A DNA stretch of 64,000 nt, taken from JANXLS01 sp038227045 (GTDB taxonomy: Bacteria; Planctomycetota; SZUA-567; H5-PLA8). A program made the position numbers and the translations under genes. Shown here in pieces: positions 54,098 to 62,267 of the stretch. The notes below the pieces were generated by a model. That model saw nothing but the letters and a program-made list of their open reading frames with translations, had not been told where the DNA came from and made no database searches. The stretch covers positions 45,829 through 109,828 of the forward strand of contig JBBRQD010000005.1 in the NCBI GenBank assembly GCA_038227045.1, written 5' to 3'. Position 1 is the first letter of the stretch. The number at the start of each line of letters is the position of its first letter.

Positions 54098-55123
54098 ATG
54101 AAAGCGCTCGTCAAAAGTGAAGCCAAGCCGGGATTGTGGCTGCAGGATATCGCGGAGCCGGAAGTTGGGCTCAACGATGTGCTGATTAAGATCCGCAAAA
54201 CCGGCATCTGCGGAACCGACGTTCACATCTATAAATGGGACGCGTGGGCGCGAAAGACCATTCCCGTGCCGATGGCCGTGGGCCACGAATTCGTCGGCGA
54301 AGTCGTGCGCACCGGAGCGAACGTAACCGATTTTCATCCCGGCGAAATCGTCAGCGGCGAAGGCCATGTCGTCTGCGGTCGCTGCCGCAATTGTCTCGCC
54401 GGACGGCGGCATCTCTGCGCGCACACGCAGGGCGTCGGGGTCAACCGGCCTGGTGCGTTCGCCGAATATCTTTCGCTGCCGATGTCCAACGTGTGGCATC
54501 ACGCGCCGGAGATTGATCCGGACGTGGCGTCTATTTTCGATCCGTTTGGCAATGCCGTGCACACGGCGCTGAGCTTCGATCTGCTCGGCGAGGATGTGCT
54601 GGTGACCGGCGCGGGACCGATCGGCGTGATGGCCGCGGCGGTCGCTCGGCATGCGGGTGCGCGCATGGTGGTCGTCACCGATTTGAATCCTTATCGTCTT
54701 GATCTGGCGCGCAAAATGGGCGCGACGCTGGCGGTCGATCCGCGCGAAACGCCTCTGGCCGACGTGCAGAAAAAGCTCGGCATGAAAGAGGGCTTTGACG
54801 TGGGGCTGGAGATGTCCGGGAGTCCTGCCGCATTCAATTCCATGCTGCCCAACATGGCTCACGGCGGCAAAATCGCGATGCTCGGCATTCCGGAAAAAGA
54901 GATGGCGATCGACTGGAATATCGTCATCTTCAACATGCTGACGATTAAAGGCATCTACGGCCGCGAGATGTACGAGACGTGGTACAAAATGACGGTGATG
55001 CTGCAGAGCGGCTTGAACATTTCGCCGGTGATTACGCACCGCTACCATTACACGGAGTTTCAGAAGGGGTTTGATGTGATGCTTTCGGGGAACTGCGGGA
55101 AGGTGGTGTTGGATTGGGCGTGA
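54098..55123 (+). CDS. tdh: L-threonine 3-dehydrogenase
   Basis: Zinc MDR enzyme that oxidises threonine to 2-amino-3-ketobutyrate, which Kbl would cleave. Cys38 (GICGTD), VGHEFVGEV and the structural-zinc block CGRCRNCLAGRRHLC are intact; VTGAGPIGVMAAAVARHAGA is the NAD-binding strand. GIYGREMYETWYKM is characteristic of Tdh. 341 residues, normal. ATG 54098 follows GGAG by 10 nt. No kbl gene is adjacent. Confidence 0.95.
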   Translation: MKALVKSEAKPGLWLQDIAEPEVGLNDVLIKIRKTGICGTDVHIYKWDAWARKTIPVPMAVGHEFVGEVVRTGANVTDFHPGEIVSGEGHVVCGRCRNCLAGRRHLCAHTQGVGVNRPGAFAEYLSLPMSNVWHHAPEIDPDVASIFDPFGNAVHTALSFDLLGEDVLVTGAGPIGVMAAAVARHAGARMVVVTDLNPYRLDLARKMGATLAVDPRETPLADVQKKLGMKEGFDVGLEMSGSPAAFNSMLPNMAHGGKIAMLGIPEKEMAIDWNIVIFNMLTIKGIYGREMYETWYKMTVMLQSGLNISPVITHRYHYTEFQKGFDVMLSGNCGKVVLDWA

Positions 55124-55157
55124 AGACACCAGAAAGTATATTTTGGAGATTTAACAC

Positions 55158-55517
55158 GTGCGTCGAAATTGGTTTAAGATACATCTTTCGACGGCCATTA
55201 TTTTGATGTTTGCGTCGGGTATTCTCATTTGGGTGAACACTTGGGAACGACGTACGACGATAGAGCATCTCACCATAGTCAATCCATGGAAGGAAGTTTT
55301 TTGTGAGTATGGATGGCCCTTCACGCTCCATTCACACTGGAACGATTACGACATCTTGAGTCACGGATCACTTGGAATTTCACCCAGAAATCCTCGCGAC
55401 TCCAAAACGTCTTTTGCAATAGGTTTAATCGACGCCATTGTCGCGTTGCTTCTTGTCGCACTAATATGGCTCGTCTGTGAGCGGTGGATTAATCGGGCAA
55501 AGCATAATATAGAGTGA
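55158..55517 (+). CDS. Small PVC-type membrane protein, unknown function
   Basis: 119 residues with an N-terminal helix (IHLSTAIILMFASGILIWVN) and a C-terminal one (AIVALLLVALIWLVCERWIN), separated by about 60 residues probably outside. The WFxIHLSTAI start is common in small proteins of Planctomycetota and Verrucomicrobiota. Start is GTG 55158. Confidence 0.6.
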   Translation: MRRNWFKIHLSTAIILMFASGILIWVNTWERRTTIEHLTIVNPWKEVFCEYGWPFTLHSHWNDYDILSHGSLGISPRNPRDSKTSFAIGLIDAIVALLLVALIWLVCERWINRAKHNIE

Positions 55518-55544
55518 AATGTCTTATTGATGAATGGAGTGAAA

Positions 55545-55760
55545 ATGGACAATCCACGCTACAGCATGGAAATTCATTGGTCGAACGAGGACCAGGTGTT
55601 TGTCGTCACATTGCCTGAATTTCCAGTTTGCCAGACGCTCGGCGCAACGTACGAGAAGGCCGCCAAAGCAGGACAGGAAGCCTTGGAGTCATTAGTCGAA
55701 GCGTTTCTCGCGGAAGGCCGGGCATTGCCGGAGCCATTGACGCTCGATCGCGTCATGTGA
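55545..55760 (+). CDS. HicB-family antitoxin-like protein, orphan
   Basis: 71 residues with the HicB pattern YSMEIHWSNEDQVFVVTLPE followed by helix AAKAGQEALESLVEAFLAEG. No DNA-binding tail and no HicA toxin within the flanking DNA, so it is an orphan of the HicB-like kind that also exists without toxins. GGAG is 5 nt before ATG 55545. Confidence 0.8.
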   Translation: MDNPRYSMEIHWSNEDQVFVVTLPEFPVCQTLGATYEKAAKAGQEALESLVEAFLAEGRALPEPLTLDRVM

Positions 55761-55830
55761 ATCCTTCCGGTTTTTAAGTTCCACTTCGCTGCTTTCGCTG
55801 TAAATTAAATAAAGACAAGAGTTGCCCGCC

Positions 55831-55859
55831 GAACCTGAACCTAGGAACCTGAAACCCGA
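55831..55859. repeat. TTTCAGG-type interspersed repeat, short copy
   Basis: GAACCTGAACCTAGGAACCT then GAAACCCGAG: a single arm of the family, lying 11 nt before the TatD start. Confidence 0.6.
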
Positions 55860-55870
55860 GGTAATATCCT

Positions 55871-56704
55871 ATGCGCATCATCGATCCCCACTGCCACATG
55901 TACAGCCGCACCGTTGACGATTACGAGATGATGGTCCTCTGCGGCATCGAGGCTCTTGTCGAGCCGTCGTTCTGGCTGGGCAACGACCGGCAGCATGCCG
56001 GCAGCTTCTACGATTACTTCAACCACATCAGCGAATGGGAGCCGAAGAATCGCGCGGAAAAGCGCGGCATGAAACACTTCTGCACCATCGGGATGAATCC
56101 GAAAGAAGCTGAGAACATCGAACTCGCGCGCGAAGTGACGAAGGGCATGCTGACGTTCCTCGAGCGGCCCACCGCCATTGGCGTCGGCGAGATCGGTTTC
56201 AACAATATCACGCCGAACGAAGAAAAGATTTTTGCCGAGCAGATCGAGCTGGCGAAGAAACTCAATGTTCCTGTGATCGTCCACACGCCGCACAACAACA
56301 AGCTCGAAGGTACGCTGCGGTCACTGGCCCTTTGCAAGGAAATCGGGATCAACCCGTCGCTTGTGGACATCGATCACAACACCGAAGAGACGATCCAGCA
56401 TACGCTGGACGGCGGATTTTACGCGGGCATCACGATGTATCCGCGGACGAAATGCACGCCGCAGCGCGCGCGCGACATGGTCGAGAAATTCGGCTCGGAG
56501 CGCATTCTGCTCAACAGCGCCTGCGACTGGGAAGTAAGCGATCCGCTGACCGTGCCAAAGGCCGCGCGGCTGATGTTGCGCACTGGCTTTACGCGCGCTC
56601 AGACGAGCCACGTGGTTTGGGAGAACCCGTACAAGTTCCTGGCGCAGTCGCCGAAGTTCAAGACGATTTTCGACCCGATTTACAACGAGGGACGGGCTAA
56701 CTGA
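55871..56704 (+). CDS. TatD-family metal-dependent hydrolase
   Basis: Amidohydrolase-fold protein of 277 residues. Metal ligands His7 and His9 (IIDPHCHMYS), GEIGFNN (Glu), VIVHTPHNN (His) and DIDHNTEE are in family order; NSACDWEVSDP carries the last Asp. TatD relatives include DNases, but this subgroup (with a large insertion and EPSFWLGNDR) is uncharacterised as far as I can recognise. Confidence 0.88.
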   Translation: MRIIDPHCHMYSRTVDDYEMMVLCGIEALVEPSFWLGNDRQHAGSFYDYFNHISEWEPKNRAEKRGMKHFCTIGMNPKEAENIELAREVTKGMLTFLERPTAIGVGEIGFNNITPNEEKIFAEQIELAKKLNVPVIVHTPHNNKLEGTLRSLALCKEIGINPSLVDIDHNTEETIQHTLDGGFYAGITMYPRTKCTPQRARDMVEKFGSERILLNSACDWEVSDPLTVPKAARLMLRTGFTRAQTSHVVWENPYKFLAQSPKFKTIFDPIYNEGRAN

Positions 56705-56761
56705 TATCTCTCGCAGAGACGCGGAGGCGCGGTGATCGGCAAAAATTGTAATGGAATGCGA

Positions 56762-56789
56762 TTGACTTTAGCCGATTGGCGCGCATAAT
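56762..56789 (+). promoter_or_regulatory. Sigma-70-like promoter of rpmH
   Basis: TTGACT at 56762-56767, 16-nt spacer, CATAAT at 56784-56789. It would give a start near 56796 and a leader of about 65 nt before ATG 56861. Good match by eye; untested. Confidence 0.55.
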
Positions 56790-56860
56790 TCCACCCTTCG
56801 CAGGGCGGAGCGAGGCGACGCCGCGAGACCATTTTCAGCACTGGAAGGAACGCCGTACCG

Positions 56861-56998
56861 ATGAAAACGAACGTACGAAATTCGAAACTCAAGAAGCGCC
56901 GCGTGAGCGGATTCCGGCAGCGCAACAGCACGAAGGCGGGCCGCAAGGTGATCGCCCGCCGACGCGCGCGGGGCCGGACACCGACCGTGTTTGGTTGA
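56861..56998 (+). CDS. rpmH: 50S ribosomal protein bL34
   Basis: 45-residue, very basic protein. The family spine is evident: NSKLKKRRVSGFRQRN, STKAGRKVIARRRARGR, ending TPTVFG. bL34 stabilises domain structure of 23S rRNA in the large subunit. GGAAGGAA lies about 10 nt upstream, a promoter further up, and a terminator directly downstream, so it is monocistronic. This is unusual because rpmH is normally followed by rnpA and dnaA/yidC; those are absent here. The last five residues depart from most bL34 proteins. Confidence 0.88.
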   Translation: MKTNVRNSKLKKRRVSGFRQRNSTKAGRKVIARRRARGRTPTVFG

Positions 56999-57054
56999 AC
57001 TGCTTTTTCACCGCGGAGGACGCGGGGTTTCGCAGAGGACTGTTGGATTAAATT

Positions 57055-57090
57055 AAGCCGCGCGCCGAAGAGGTTCGCGGCTTGTTTTAT
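57055..57090 (+). terminator. Rho-independent terminator after rpmH
   Basis: AAGCCGCG (57055-57062) pairs with CGCGGCTT (57076-57083) over a 13-nt loop, followed by GTTTTATTT. It closes rpmH and could also receive the convergent VOC gene transcript. Confidence 0.82.
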
Positions 57091-57104
57091 TTGAAGTTCC
57101 TTCA

Positions 57105-57503
57105 CTACGCGGTTTCAACGATTTTCCAAACCGATGGCGTCGCCAGTTCCAAACTATTGCCCGCCGGATCGCTGAAGTAGAGCGAATGGCCGCCGTTGGG
57201 CCAGGAAAAATCAGAACGAATCGGCACGCCGGCAGCCTTTAGCCATTCACGCCAATCATCCAATTCGCTTTCTTGAACGGCCCAGGCCACGTGTCCAATT
57301 CCCCGGCAACCGTGACCATCGTGCTCCTTTTCTGTTGTGTCGGGATTGAAGACCAGAAACATTCCGGAACCGCAGCGAAAAAAGACGTGTCGGCCGGGGA
57401 CTCGTGCGTAGACTTCCATGCCCAGTACGCGCGTGTAGAAGGCTTCGGCGGCTTCGAGGTCTTGGGCGTAGAGGCAGGATTCTAGAACGCGGTAGACTTG
57501 CAT
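57105..57503 (-). CDS. VOC/glyoxalase-family protein
   Basis: 132 residues, VOC fold: YRVLESCLYAQDLEAAEAFY and HSLYFSDPAGNSLELATP, with His/Glu metal positions in HVAW and LELA. The arrangement resembles FosX/catechol dioxygenase-like small enzymes; substrate unknown. ATG 57503. Confidence 0.88.
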   Translation of the reverse strand: MQVYRVLESCLYAQDLEAAEAFYTRVLGMEVYARVPGRHVFFRCGSGMFLVFNPDTTEKEHDGHGCRGIGHVAWAVQESELDDWREWLKAAGVPIRSDFSWPNGGHSLYFSDPAGNSLELATPSVWKIVETA

Positions 57504-57551
57504 AATTCGCGTGCCCGTATCCTGTGAATTGACTTTAAATCTTCGATGGCG

Positions 57552-57889
57552 TTATTTCACCAGATAGCCGCTCAATTTTTTAAGCAAACGAATGCGCCTA
57601 TCAGCCGCAATACGGCCAATTGAACCAACTATGTTTTTACGCGCGACAACAGCGAGAAAGCCAAGCCTCACCAACGAGTCACAGCTTTCAAACCGCTGAT
57701 TGAATAATCGGCATCTTTCGTGGCGATAATTTCGTCAAAATCTTTCGCGGCTTGATGCAATTGTGCACTCAAACCACAAACCAGCATGTCGCCAAACGGC
57801 GGCATTTCGCGCAACAGGACAGCGGGGCGATTTTTGACGCTCGCGTCGGATTGTGGCATCGGAATGATGACTACATCACCTTCCTTCAT
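57552..57889 (-). pseudogene. PemK/MazF-family toxin, frameshifted
   Basis: Begins KEGDVVIIPMPQSDASVKNR, then PAVLLREMPPFGDMLVCGLS and SGLKAVTRW before TGA at about 57668. One base missing near there restores a frame encoding SLVRLGFLAVVARKN and IGRIAADRRIRLLKKLSGYL to a TAA at 57552. The full 112-residue product would match ribosome-independent mRNA endonucleases of the family. As it stands the toxin's last helix is missing. It overlaps the upstream antitoxin-like gene by 14 nt. Confidence 0.82.
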
Positions 57890-58202
57890 ATTCGGGATTT
57901 GCCTCTTTAATCAAGTCCGCCGAATACTCGGGTTCATTGTCGCCGTATGCGCTGGCCAAACTCTCCAATGAAAGTCGCGAGAAGCTGTCGCTCACGCCAC
58001 GTGTGGACGGCGACACTCCATCATCGTATTGAAACGCAATATACGGCGGGCACGCAGCCAGCACATCCGAAGTCAGTTGATCGCCATTCTGAGGAATCAA
58101 AACGATAACATCGACAATGTTTCCCGCACACAAATGCGTGTCTGAAATCTCAATCTTGCCGCCAGATTGAACCGTCGCTTTTAGCGTTATCGCCGATTGC
58201 AT
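57876..58202 (-). CDS. Antitoxin-like protein upstream of the broken toxin
   Basis: 108 residues. N-terminal QSAITLKATVQSGGKIEISD and HLCAGNIVDVIVLIP look like a swapped-hairpin/AbrB-type DNA-binding start (typical antitoxin), and the C-terminal acidic tail (YGDNEPEYSADLIKEANPEY) is suited to wrap a toxin. GGGAGG is 6 nt before ATG 58202. It overlaps the toxin gene by 14 nt, the usual antitoxin-toxin order. The frame is intact. Confidence 0.72.
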   Translation of the reverse strand: MQSAITLKATVQSGGKIEISDTHLCAGNIVDVIVLIPQNGDQLTSDVLAACPPYIAFQYDDGVSPSTRGVSDSFSRLSLESLASAYGDNEPEYSADLIKEANPEYEGR

Positions 58203-58389
58203 CAAACACCTCCCATTGCTTAAATAATTCTAGCGATTGCCGATTAAAAACGAAGTAACAAATGACATTTGTTCAAATCGCGTTATACTAATTACGATTT
58301 TACATCGCGAATCCTTGCTAGCGTGCCATTGTGGCGGCGCGACCGGGGACGAGCCCCTCTAAAAGGAAGTTCGTTGTTTCTTGTTTTTC

Positions 58390-58415
58390 TTCGCGCCTTT
58401 GCGTCTTTGCGAGAG
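58390..58415. repeat. Interspersed 'GCGCCTTTGCGTCTTTGCGAG' repeat remnant
   Basis: TTCGCGCCTTTGCGTCTTTG followed by CGAGAG; this word is a widely dispersed intergenic repeat in bacterial genomes. Here it lies just before the YgiQ gene. Confidence 0.5.
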
Positions 58416-58444
58416 AAAAAAGAACGTCGAACCGCACACCCGCC

Positions 58445-60535
58445 ATGCCTCTCGCAAAATATCCGCTGCCCATGTCGCTTGATGAAGCCCGCCGCAATTA
58501 TGGCTGGGAAGAGTTCGATGTGATTCTTGTTTCTGGCGATGCCTATATCGATCATCCCGCGTTTGGCGCGGGGATCATTGGGCGCTGGCTTGAGCATCTT
58601 GGCTTGCGTGTTGGCATCATCGCTCAGCCGGATTGGAAGAACACCGACGACTTTAAGAAGCTCGGGCGGCCGAAGCTGTTTTTCGGCGTCACCGCGGGCA
58701 ATCTCGACAGCCAGCTTGCGCGTCTGACGGTGATGCGCCGTCCGCGCCGCGAAGATCATTACACTCCCGGCGGACTGCCGGGCAAACGGCCAGACATGGC
58801 CACGGTGGTGTATTGCCAGCGGCTGCGCGAAGCGTTCAAGCAGGATTGTCCGCCGCTGATTATTGGCGGCGTCGAGGCGAGCCTGCGGCGCTTGAGCTAC
58901 TACGATTATTGGTCGGATAAAGTCAAGCGCCCGATCCTGCTCGATTGCAAAGCCGACATGCTGATCTTCGGGCAGGCTGAACAGGCGCTGAAATCGGTCG
59001 TCGAGGCGATGCTGAACCCGGTCGGCGAAGATGGCGTCGGTGGCCTTGACGGCATTCCCGGCACGAGCATTTTGCGCAAGACTATTGACGATATTCAGAA
59101 GGTTGTCGAGACACCTAGCTGGGACGATGTCAGCCCGAACACTGATTCCGGGCGCGAGCGTTTTGCGTGGATGTTTCGCAAATACCACCTCAACTGCGAT
59201 CCGTATTATGGCCGCCCGGTCGCTCAGAAACACGGCGACCGCTACGTCGTCGTGTACCCGCCGACCGCGACGCTGACCACGCAGCAGATGGACGAAATTT
59301 ACGGTTTGCCGTTTACGCGGCATGCGCATCCCTCGTACGGCAGTGCGCGCATTCCGTGCTATGAGATGATCAAGGATTCGATCACCACGCACCGCGGCTG
59401 CTACGCGGATTGTTCGTTCTGCGCGATCACGTACCACCAGGGCGTGATGGTCTCTAGCCGCTCGAAGGAAAACGTGCTCAAGGAAATCGAGGATATGACC
59501 AGCGACCCGGCGTTTCGCGGGACGATCAGTGACCTCGGCGGGCCGACCGCGAACATGTACGGGACGCATTGCAAAATCGGCCGCTACCGCTGCCACGCGC
59601 GCAATTGCCTGACGCCGACGATCTGCGAGCATCTCAACACCGATCACGGCGACGTGCTGGAATTGATGAAGGACGCGCGCAAGATGCCGGGCGTGAAGCA
59701 CGCGTTTATTCAAAGCGGCATCCGTTTCGATCTGGCGCTGAGCGAAGGCGGACGCGATTACATCGATCAGCTTACGAAATTTCATGTCTCGGGGCGTCTG
59801 AAAATCGCCCCCGAGCACGTCAGTCCCGAAGTGCTGCATCACATGAAAAAGCCCAGCGCCGATCAATACAAGGAGTTCCTGCAGAAATACGCGAAGGCGA
59901 GTTGCGACGCGGGCAAGGATCAATACACGGTCCAGTATTTCATCAGCGGCCATCCGGGTTCGAAACTGAAACACATGGTCGAGCTTGCGGAGTTTTTGAA
60001 AAACGAGCGCATGGCGCCGGAGCAGGTTCAAGATTTTTATCCCGCGCCGCTGACGTTGGGCATGGCGATGTGGCACTGCGGCGTTAATCCGCTGACGAAC
60101 GAGAAAATCTACGTCGCAAAGACGCCGCGAGAGAAGCGCCTACAGCGGGCGATGTTCTTCTTCCGCGATGCGGACTACCACGACGACGTGCGCGAAGCGT
60201 TGCGCGAAGCGTTGCGCGAAGACCTGATCGGCAACGGCCCGGAATGCCTCGTTCCGGCCGAGCGCGGGCGCAAGGGCGCGCAGCATTATCCCGGCAAACC
60301 ACCGCCGCATCTGCGCGGCGCTCAAGTCGGCTGGGGTGCGCCGAACAAGGGCCGTCCGGACGACGGCTGGGGTCCGAACGCACGCAAGAAAAAGCGCTAC
60401 GAAGAAGACCACGGCATGCCCACCGGCGGAGCGGGTTGCGGATCCGGCGGCGGAGGCAGCGGAATGAAAAAGATGCAGGAACTGCAACACGCGCTGCCGG
60501 ATGGCGAAGGCGGGGCGCTGGAGTGGATGTCGTAA
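58445..60535 (+). CDS. YgiQ-family (UPF0313) radical SAM protein
   Basis: 696 residues. N-terminal B12-binding-like half (FDVILVSGDAYIDHPAFGAG) then a radical SAM core with Cys319/323/326 (HRGCYADCSFCAITYHQG). IGGVEASLRRLSYYDYWSDK and FHVSGRLKIAPEHVSPEVL are family blocks. Function is unproven in general. A C-terminal Gly-rich tail (GGAGCGSGGGGSG) and a 12-nt tandem repeat coding for REALREALRED at about 60185-60215 are peculiar to this copy. ATG 58445 has no good ribosome-binding site. Confidence 0.92.
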   Translation: MPLAKYPLPMSLDEARRNYGWEEFDVILVSGDAYIDHPAFGAGIIGRWLEHLGLRVGIIAQPDWKNTDDFKKLGRPKLFFGVTAGNLDSQLARLTVMRRPRREDHYTPGGLPGKRPDMATVVYCQRLREAFKQDCPPLIIGGVEASLRRLSYYDYWSDKVKRPILLDCKADMLIFGQAEQALKSVVEAMLNPVGEDGVGGLDGIPGTSILRKTIDDIQKVVETPSWDDVSPNTDSGRERFAWMFRKYHLNCDPYYGRPVAQKHGDRYVVVYPPTATLTTQQMDEIYGLPFTRHAHPSYGSARIPCYEMIKDSITTHRGCYADCSFCAITYHQGVMVSSRSKENVLKEIEDMTSDPAFRGTISDLGGPTANMYGTHCKIGRYRCHARNCLTPTICEHLNTDHGDVLELMKDARKMPGVKHAFIQSGIRFDLALSEGGRDYIDQLTKFHVSGRLKIAPEHVSPEVLHHMKKPSADQYKEFLQKYAKASCDAGKDQYTVQYFISGHPGSKLKHMVELAEFLKNERMAPEQVQDFYPAPLTLGMAMWHCGVNPLTNEKIYVAKTPREKRLQRAMFFFRDADYHDDVREALREALREDLIGNGPECLVPAERGRKGAQHYPGKPPPHLRGAQVGWGAPNKGRPDDGWGPNARKKKRYEEDHGMPTGGAGCGSGGGGSGMKKMQELQHALPDGEGGALEWMS

Positions 60536-60582
60536 AATAGGCCCAAGAATGGGGCAGCGAACTACAACGAGCACACATCGCC

Positions 60583-61044
60583 TTATTTCGCCGCCAGCCG
60601 CAATCGCGATCCCAACGCAACCAGTGCGACTTTCACCGGCAATTCCGGCATGCTCTTGTGGCCCGTCAGGGTAATCGCATCCGCCAGCTCAAACCTGAGC
60701 CCGTGGCTTTTCTCTTTCGACCGCTGCACCGCCAGCGAACGCGCCATGGCCCGGCGAATCATCGGCACCGCGACCGATTCGAACAGCGCCGTCGTCGATG
60801 CGTTGTATTCGGCCAGAGCGTCGAGCAGCCCGACGTTGCCGGCGCCGGTCAGCGCGGCGAGCTCGAAGCTGCCTCCCAATTTTTCGTTGAATCGTTCGGC
60901 AATGTGACAGACCAGCGGTTGGTAACTTTGCCACAACGCTTCGTGCGTGCGTGCGGTCGGATTTTTTAAATAGGCGTTCCACAATTTCGCGCTCTCGGCG
61001 CGCTTGTTGCCGATCGACGAAACAACCGCGGTTTTGGATGACAC
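60583..61044 (-). CDS. Sigma factor region-2-only paralogue
   Basis: 153 residues aligned with the region 2 part of the sigma factor encoded next door: LWNAYLKNPTARTHEALW, SYQPLVCHIAERFNEKLG and LTGAGNVGLLDALAEYN match LWSAYQKDP.., NYQPLVRYISERLKSKLP and LMGSGNIGLQDAIAKFD. The promoter-recognition segment is degraded (FESVAVPMIRRAMARSLAV) and regions 3 and 4 are absent. It could bind core RNA polymerase without -10 recognition, or be decaying. GTG 61044 is supported by GAAGGGGGGAAG. Confidence 0.75.
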   Translation of the reverse strand: MSSKTAVVSSIGNKRAESAKLWNAYLKNPTARTHEALWQSYQPLVCHIAERFNEKLGGSFELAALTGAGNVGLLDALAEYNASTTALFESVAVPMIRRAMARSLAVQRSKEKSHGLRFELADAITLTGHKSMPELPVKVALVALGSRLRLAAK

Positions 61045-61090
61045 GTTGCTTCCCCCCTTCAATAAATCACCGGAACCGAAACGCAACAGC

Positions 61091-61216
61091 AGTGGTTAGT
61101 GGGGCGGCTTCGCCGCTGAGTGACTAGTGGTTAGGGAAGAGCAGTTCCGAAATGTGCGTATCAGATTTTTTCCCTAATCCCTTGCGGCGAAGCCGCCTCA
61201 CTAAACACTGACCACT
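61091..61216. repeat. 126-nt imperfect palindrome between sigma genes
   Basis: Outer arms AGTGGTTAGTG / AGTGGTCAGTG, then a shared GGCGGCTTCGCCGC (each arm carries a small hairpin) and TTAGGGAA. It contains a run of TTTTTT on the plus strand. It separates the full sigma gene from its short paralogue. Confidence 0.75.
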
Positions 61217-61232
61217 ACGGTGGCAAAGCCGC

Positions 61233-62267
61233 TCACTCCAGCGTGCACGAATGCTCGTACGCGCGGAATTTCTTGCGCAGGACTTCCAGCACCTGCGAAT
61301 GAATCTGGCAAATGCGCGATTCGCTCAAGCCCAGCCGCTTGCCGATGTCCTTCATGCTGACGCCGTCGAAGTAATACCACTGCAGCACGCAGCGTTCGTT
61401 GTCGCTCAGGCCGCGCGCGGCAATGGCGCGGATTTCGTCGCGCTGAAGGTCGCGGGTAGGTTCGCTTTCGCGTTTGCTTTCGAGCATTTCAAGGCGCATC
61501 AAATCGCGCTCGTCCGCGTTTTCGCGTGAACAGCTTTCAACCGAAATCTGCGCGCGGACATTGAGTTCCTTCTGCAGCTCGCTGAATTCATCGGCGGTCA
61601 AATTCATGCGCACGGCAATTTCGTCCTCGCGTGGTTCGCGGTGCAGTTCGGAAGCCAGTTCGCGGACGGCGCGGGCGTATTGATGGCCCTTGTTGCGGAT
61701 CAGCCGCGGCACCCAATCGAGCGCGCGGATCGAATCCAGGATCGCGCCGCGGATGCGCGGCACGCAATACGTTTCGAAGCGCACGCCGATGCCGATGTCG
61801 AATTTCGCGATGGCATCCTGCAAGCCGATGTTTCCGGAACCCATCAAGTCGTTGACATCAATGCATTCGGGAAGTTTTGATTTGAGGCGTTCGGAGATGT
61901 AGCGGACCAGCGGCTGGTAGTTGACCCAGAGAGCGTTGCGCGTGTCTTCGCACGGGTCTTTCTGGTACGCGCTCCACAGCGCGTCTTCCAACTGGCGCTT
62001 GACGACCTTGGCGCGCGCTTTTTCTTTTTGCTGCGGCGTCTCGGCTTTGAGTTCCGCCGCAATGTCGATCGCCGGAGGCAACGCGCGCAGCAGCAGCGGC
62101 TCGGCCCCTCCTTTTTTCAAGAGGGACGGTTGCCCGCGCCGTTTTTCGAGAAGGGTTGCCCGCGCTGCGGCGACGGATGCATCCTTCGCTTTTTTCAGGG
62201 CCAGAGCCCCTTTTAATAAGAGAAGGGGCGCGGCTTTGGCTGCGGAGCGTTTGGCGGAACGCGGCAT
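61233..62267 (-). CDS. RNA polymerase sigma factor, FliA/WhiG-like
   Basis: 344 residues. Region 2 (NYQPLVRYISERLKSKLP, LMGSGNIGLQDAIAKFD, YCVPRIRGAILDSIRALDWV), region 3 (YARAVRELASELHREPREDE) and region 4 (LSDNERCVLQWYYFDGVSM, LGLSESRICQIHSQVLE) are complete. The layout is that of sigma-28 family members. A 110-residue basic, Ala/Lys/Leu-rich N-terminal extension is unusual. ATG 62267 follows GAGGA. No flagellar gene is in view, so its regulon is unknown. Confidence 0.9.
   Translation of the reverse strand: MPRSAKRSAAKAAPLLLLKGALALKKAKDASVAAARATLLEKRRGQPSLLKKGGAEPLLLRALPPAIDIAAELKAETPQQKEKARAKVVKRQLEDALWSAYQKDPCEDTRNALWVNYQPLVRYISERLKSKLPECIDVNDLMGSGNIGLQDAIAKFDIGIGVRFETYCVPRIRGAILDSIRALDWVPRLIRNKGHQYARAVRELASELHREPREDEIAVRMNLTADEFSELQKELNVRAQISVESCSRENADERDLMRLEMLESKRESEPTRDLQRDEIRAIAARGLSDNERCVLQWYYFDGVSMKDIGKRLGLSESRICQIHSQVLEVLRKKFRAYEHSCTLE

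Noticed and set aside
55545..55760. HicAB toxin-antitoxin pair
   Set aside because: No HicA-like frame lies on either side, so only an orphan HicB-like protein is called.
58292..60076. 594-codon minus-strand frame opposite the YgiQ gene
   Set aside because: Same reason: complements a gene with an intact radical SAM motif, and its own product has no recognisable fold.
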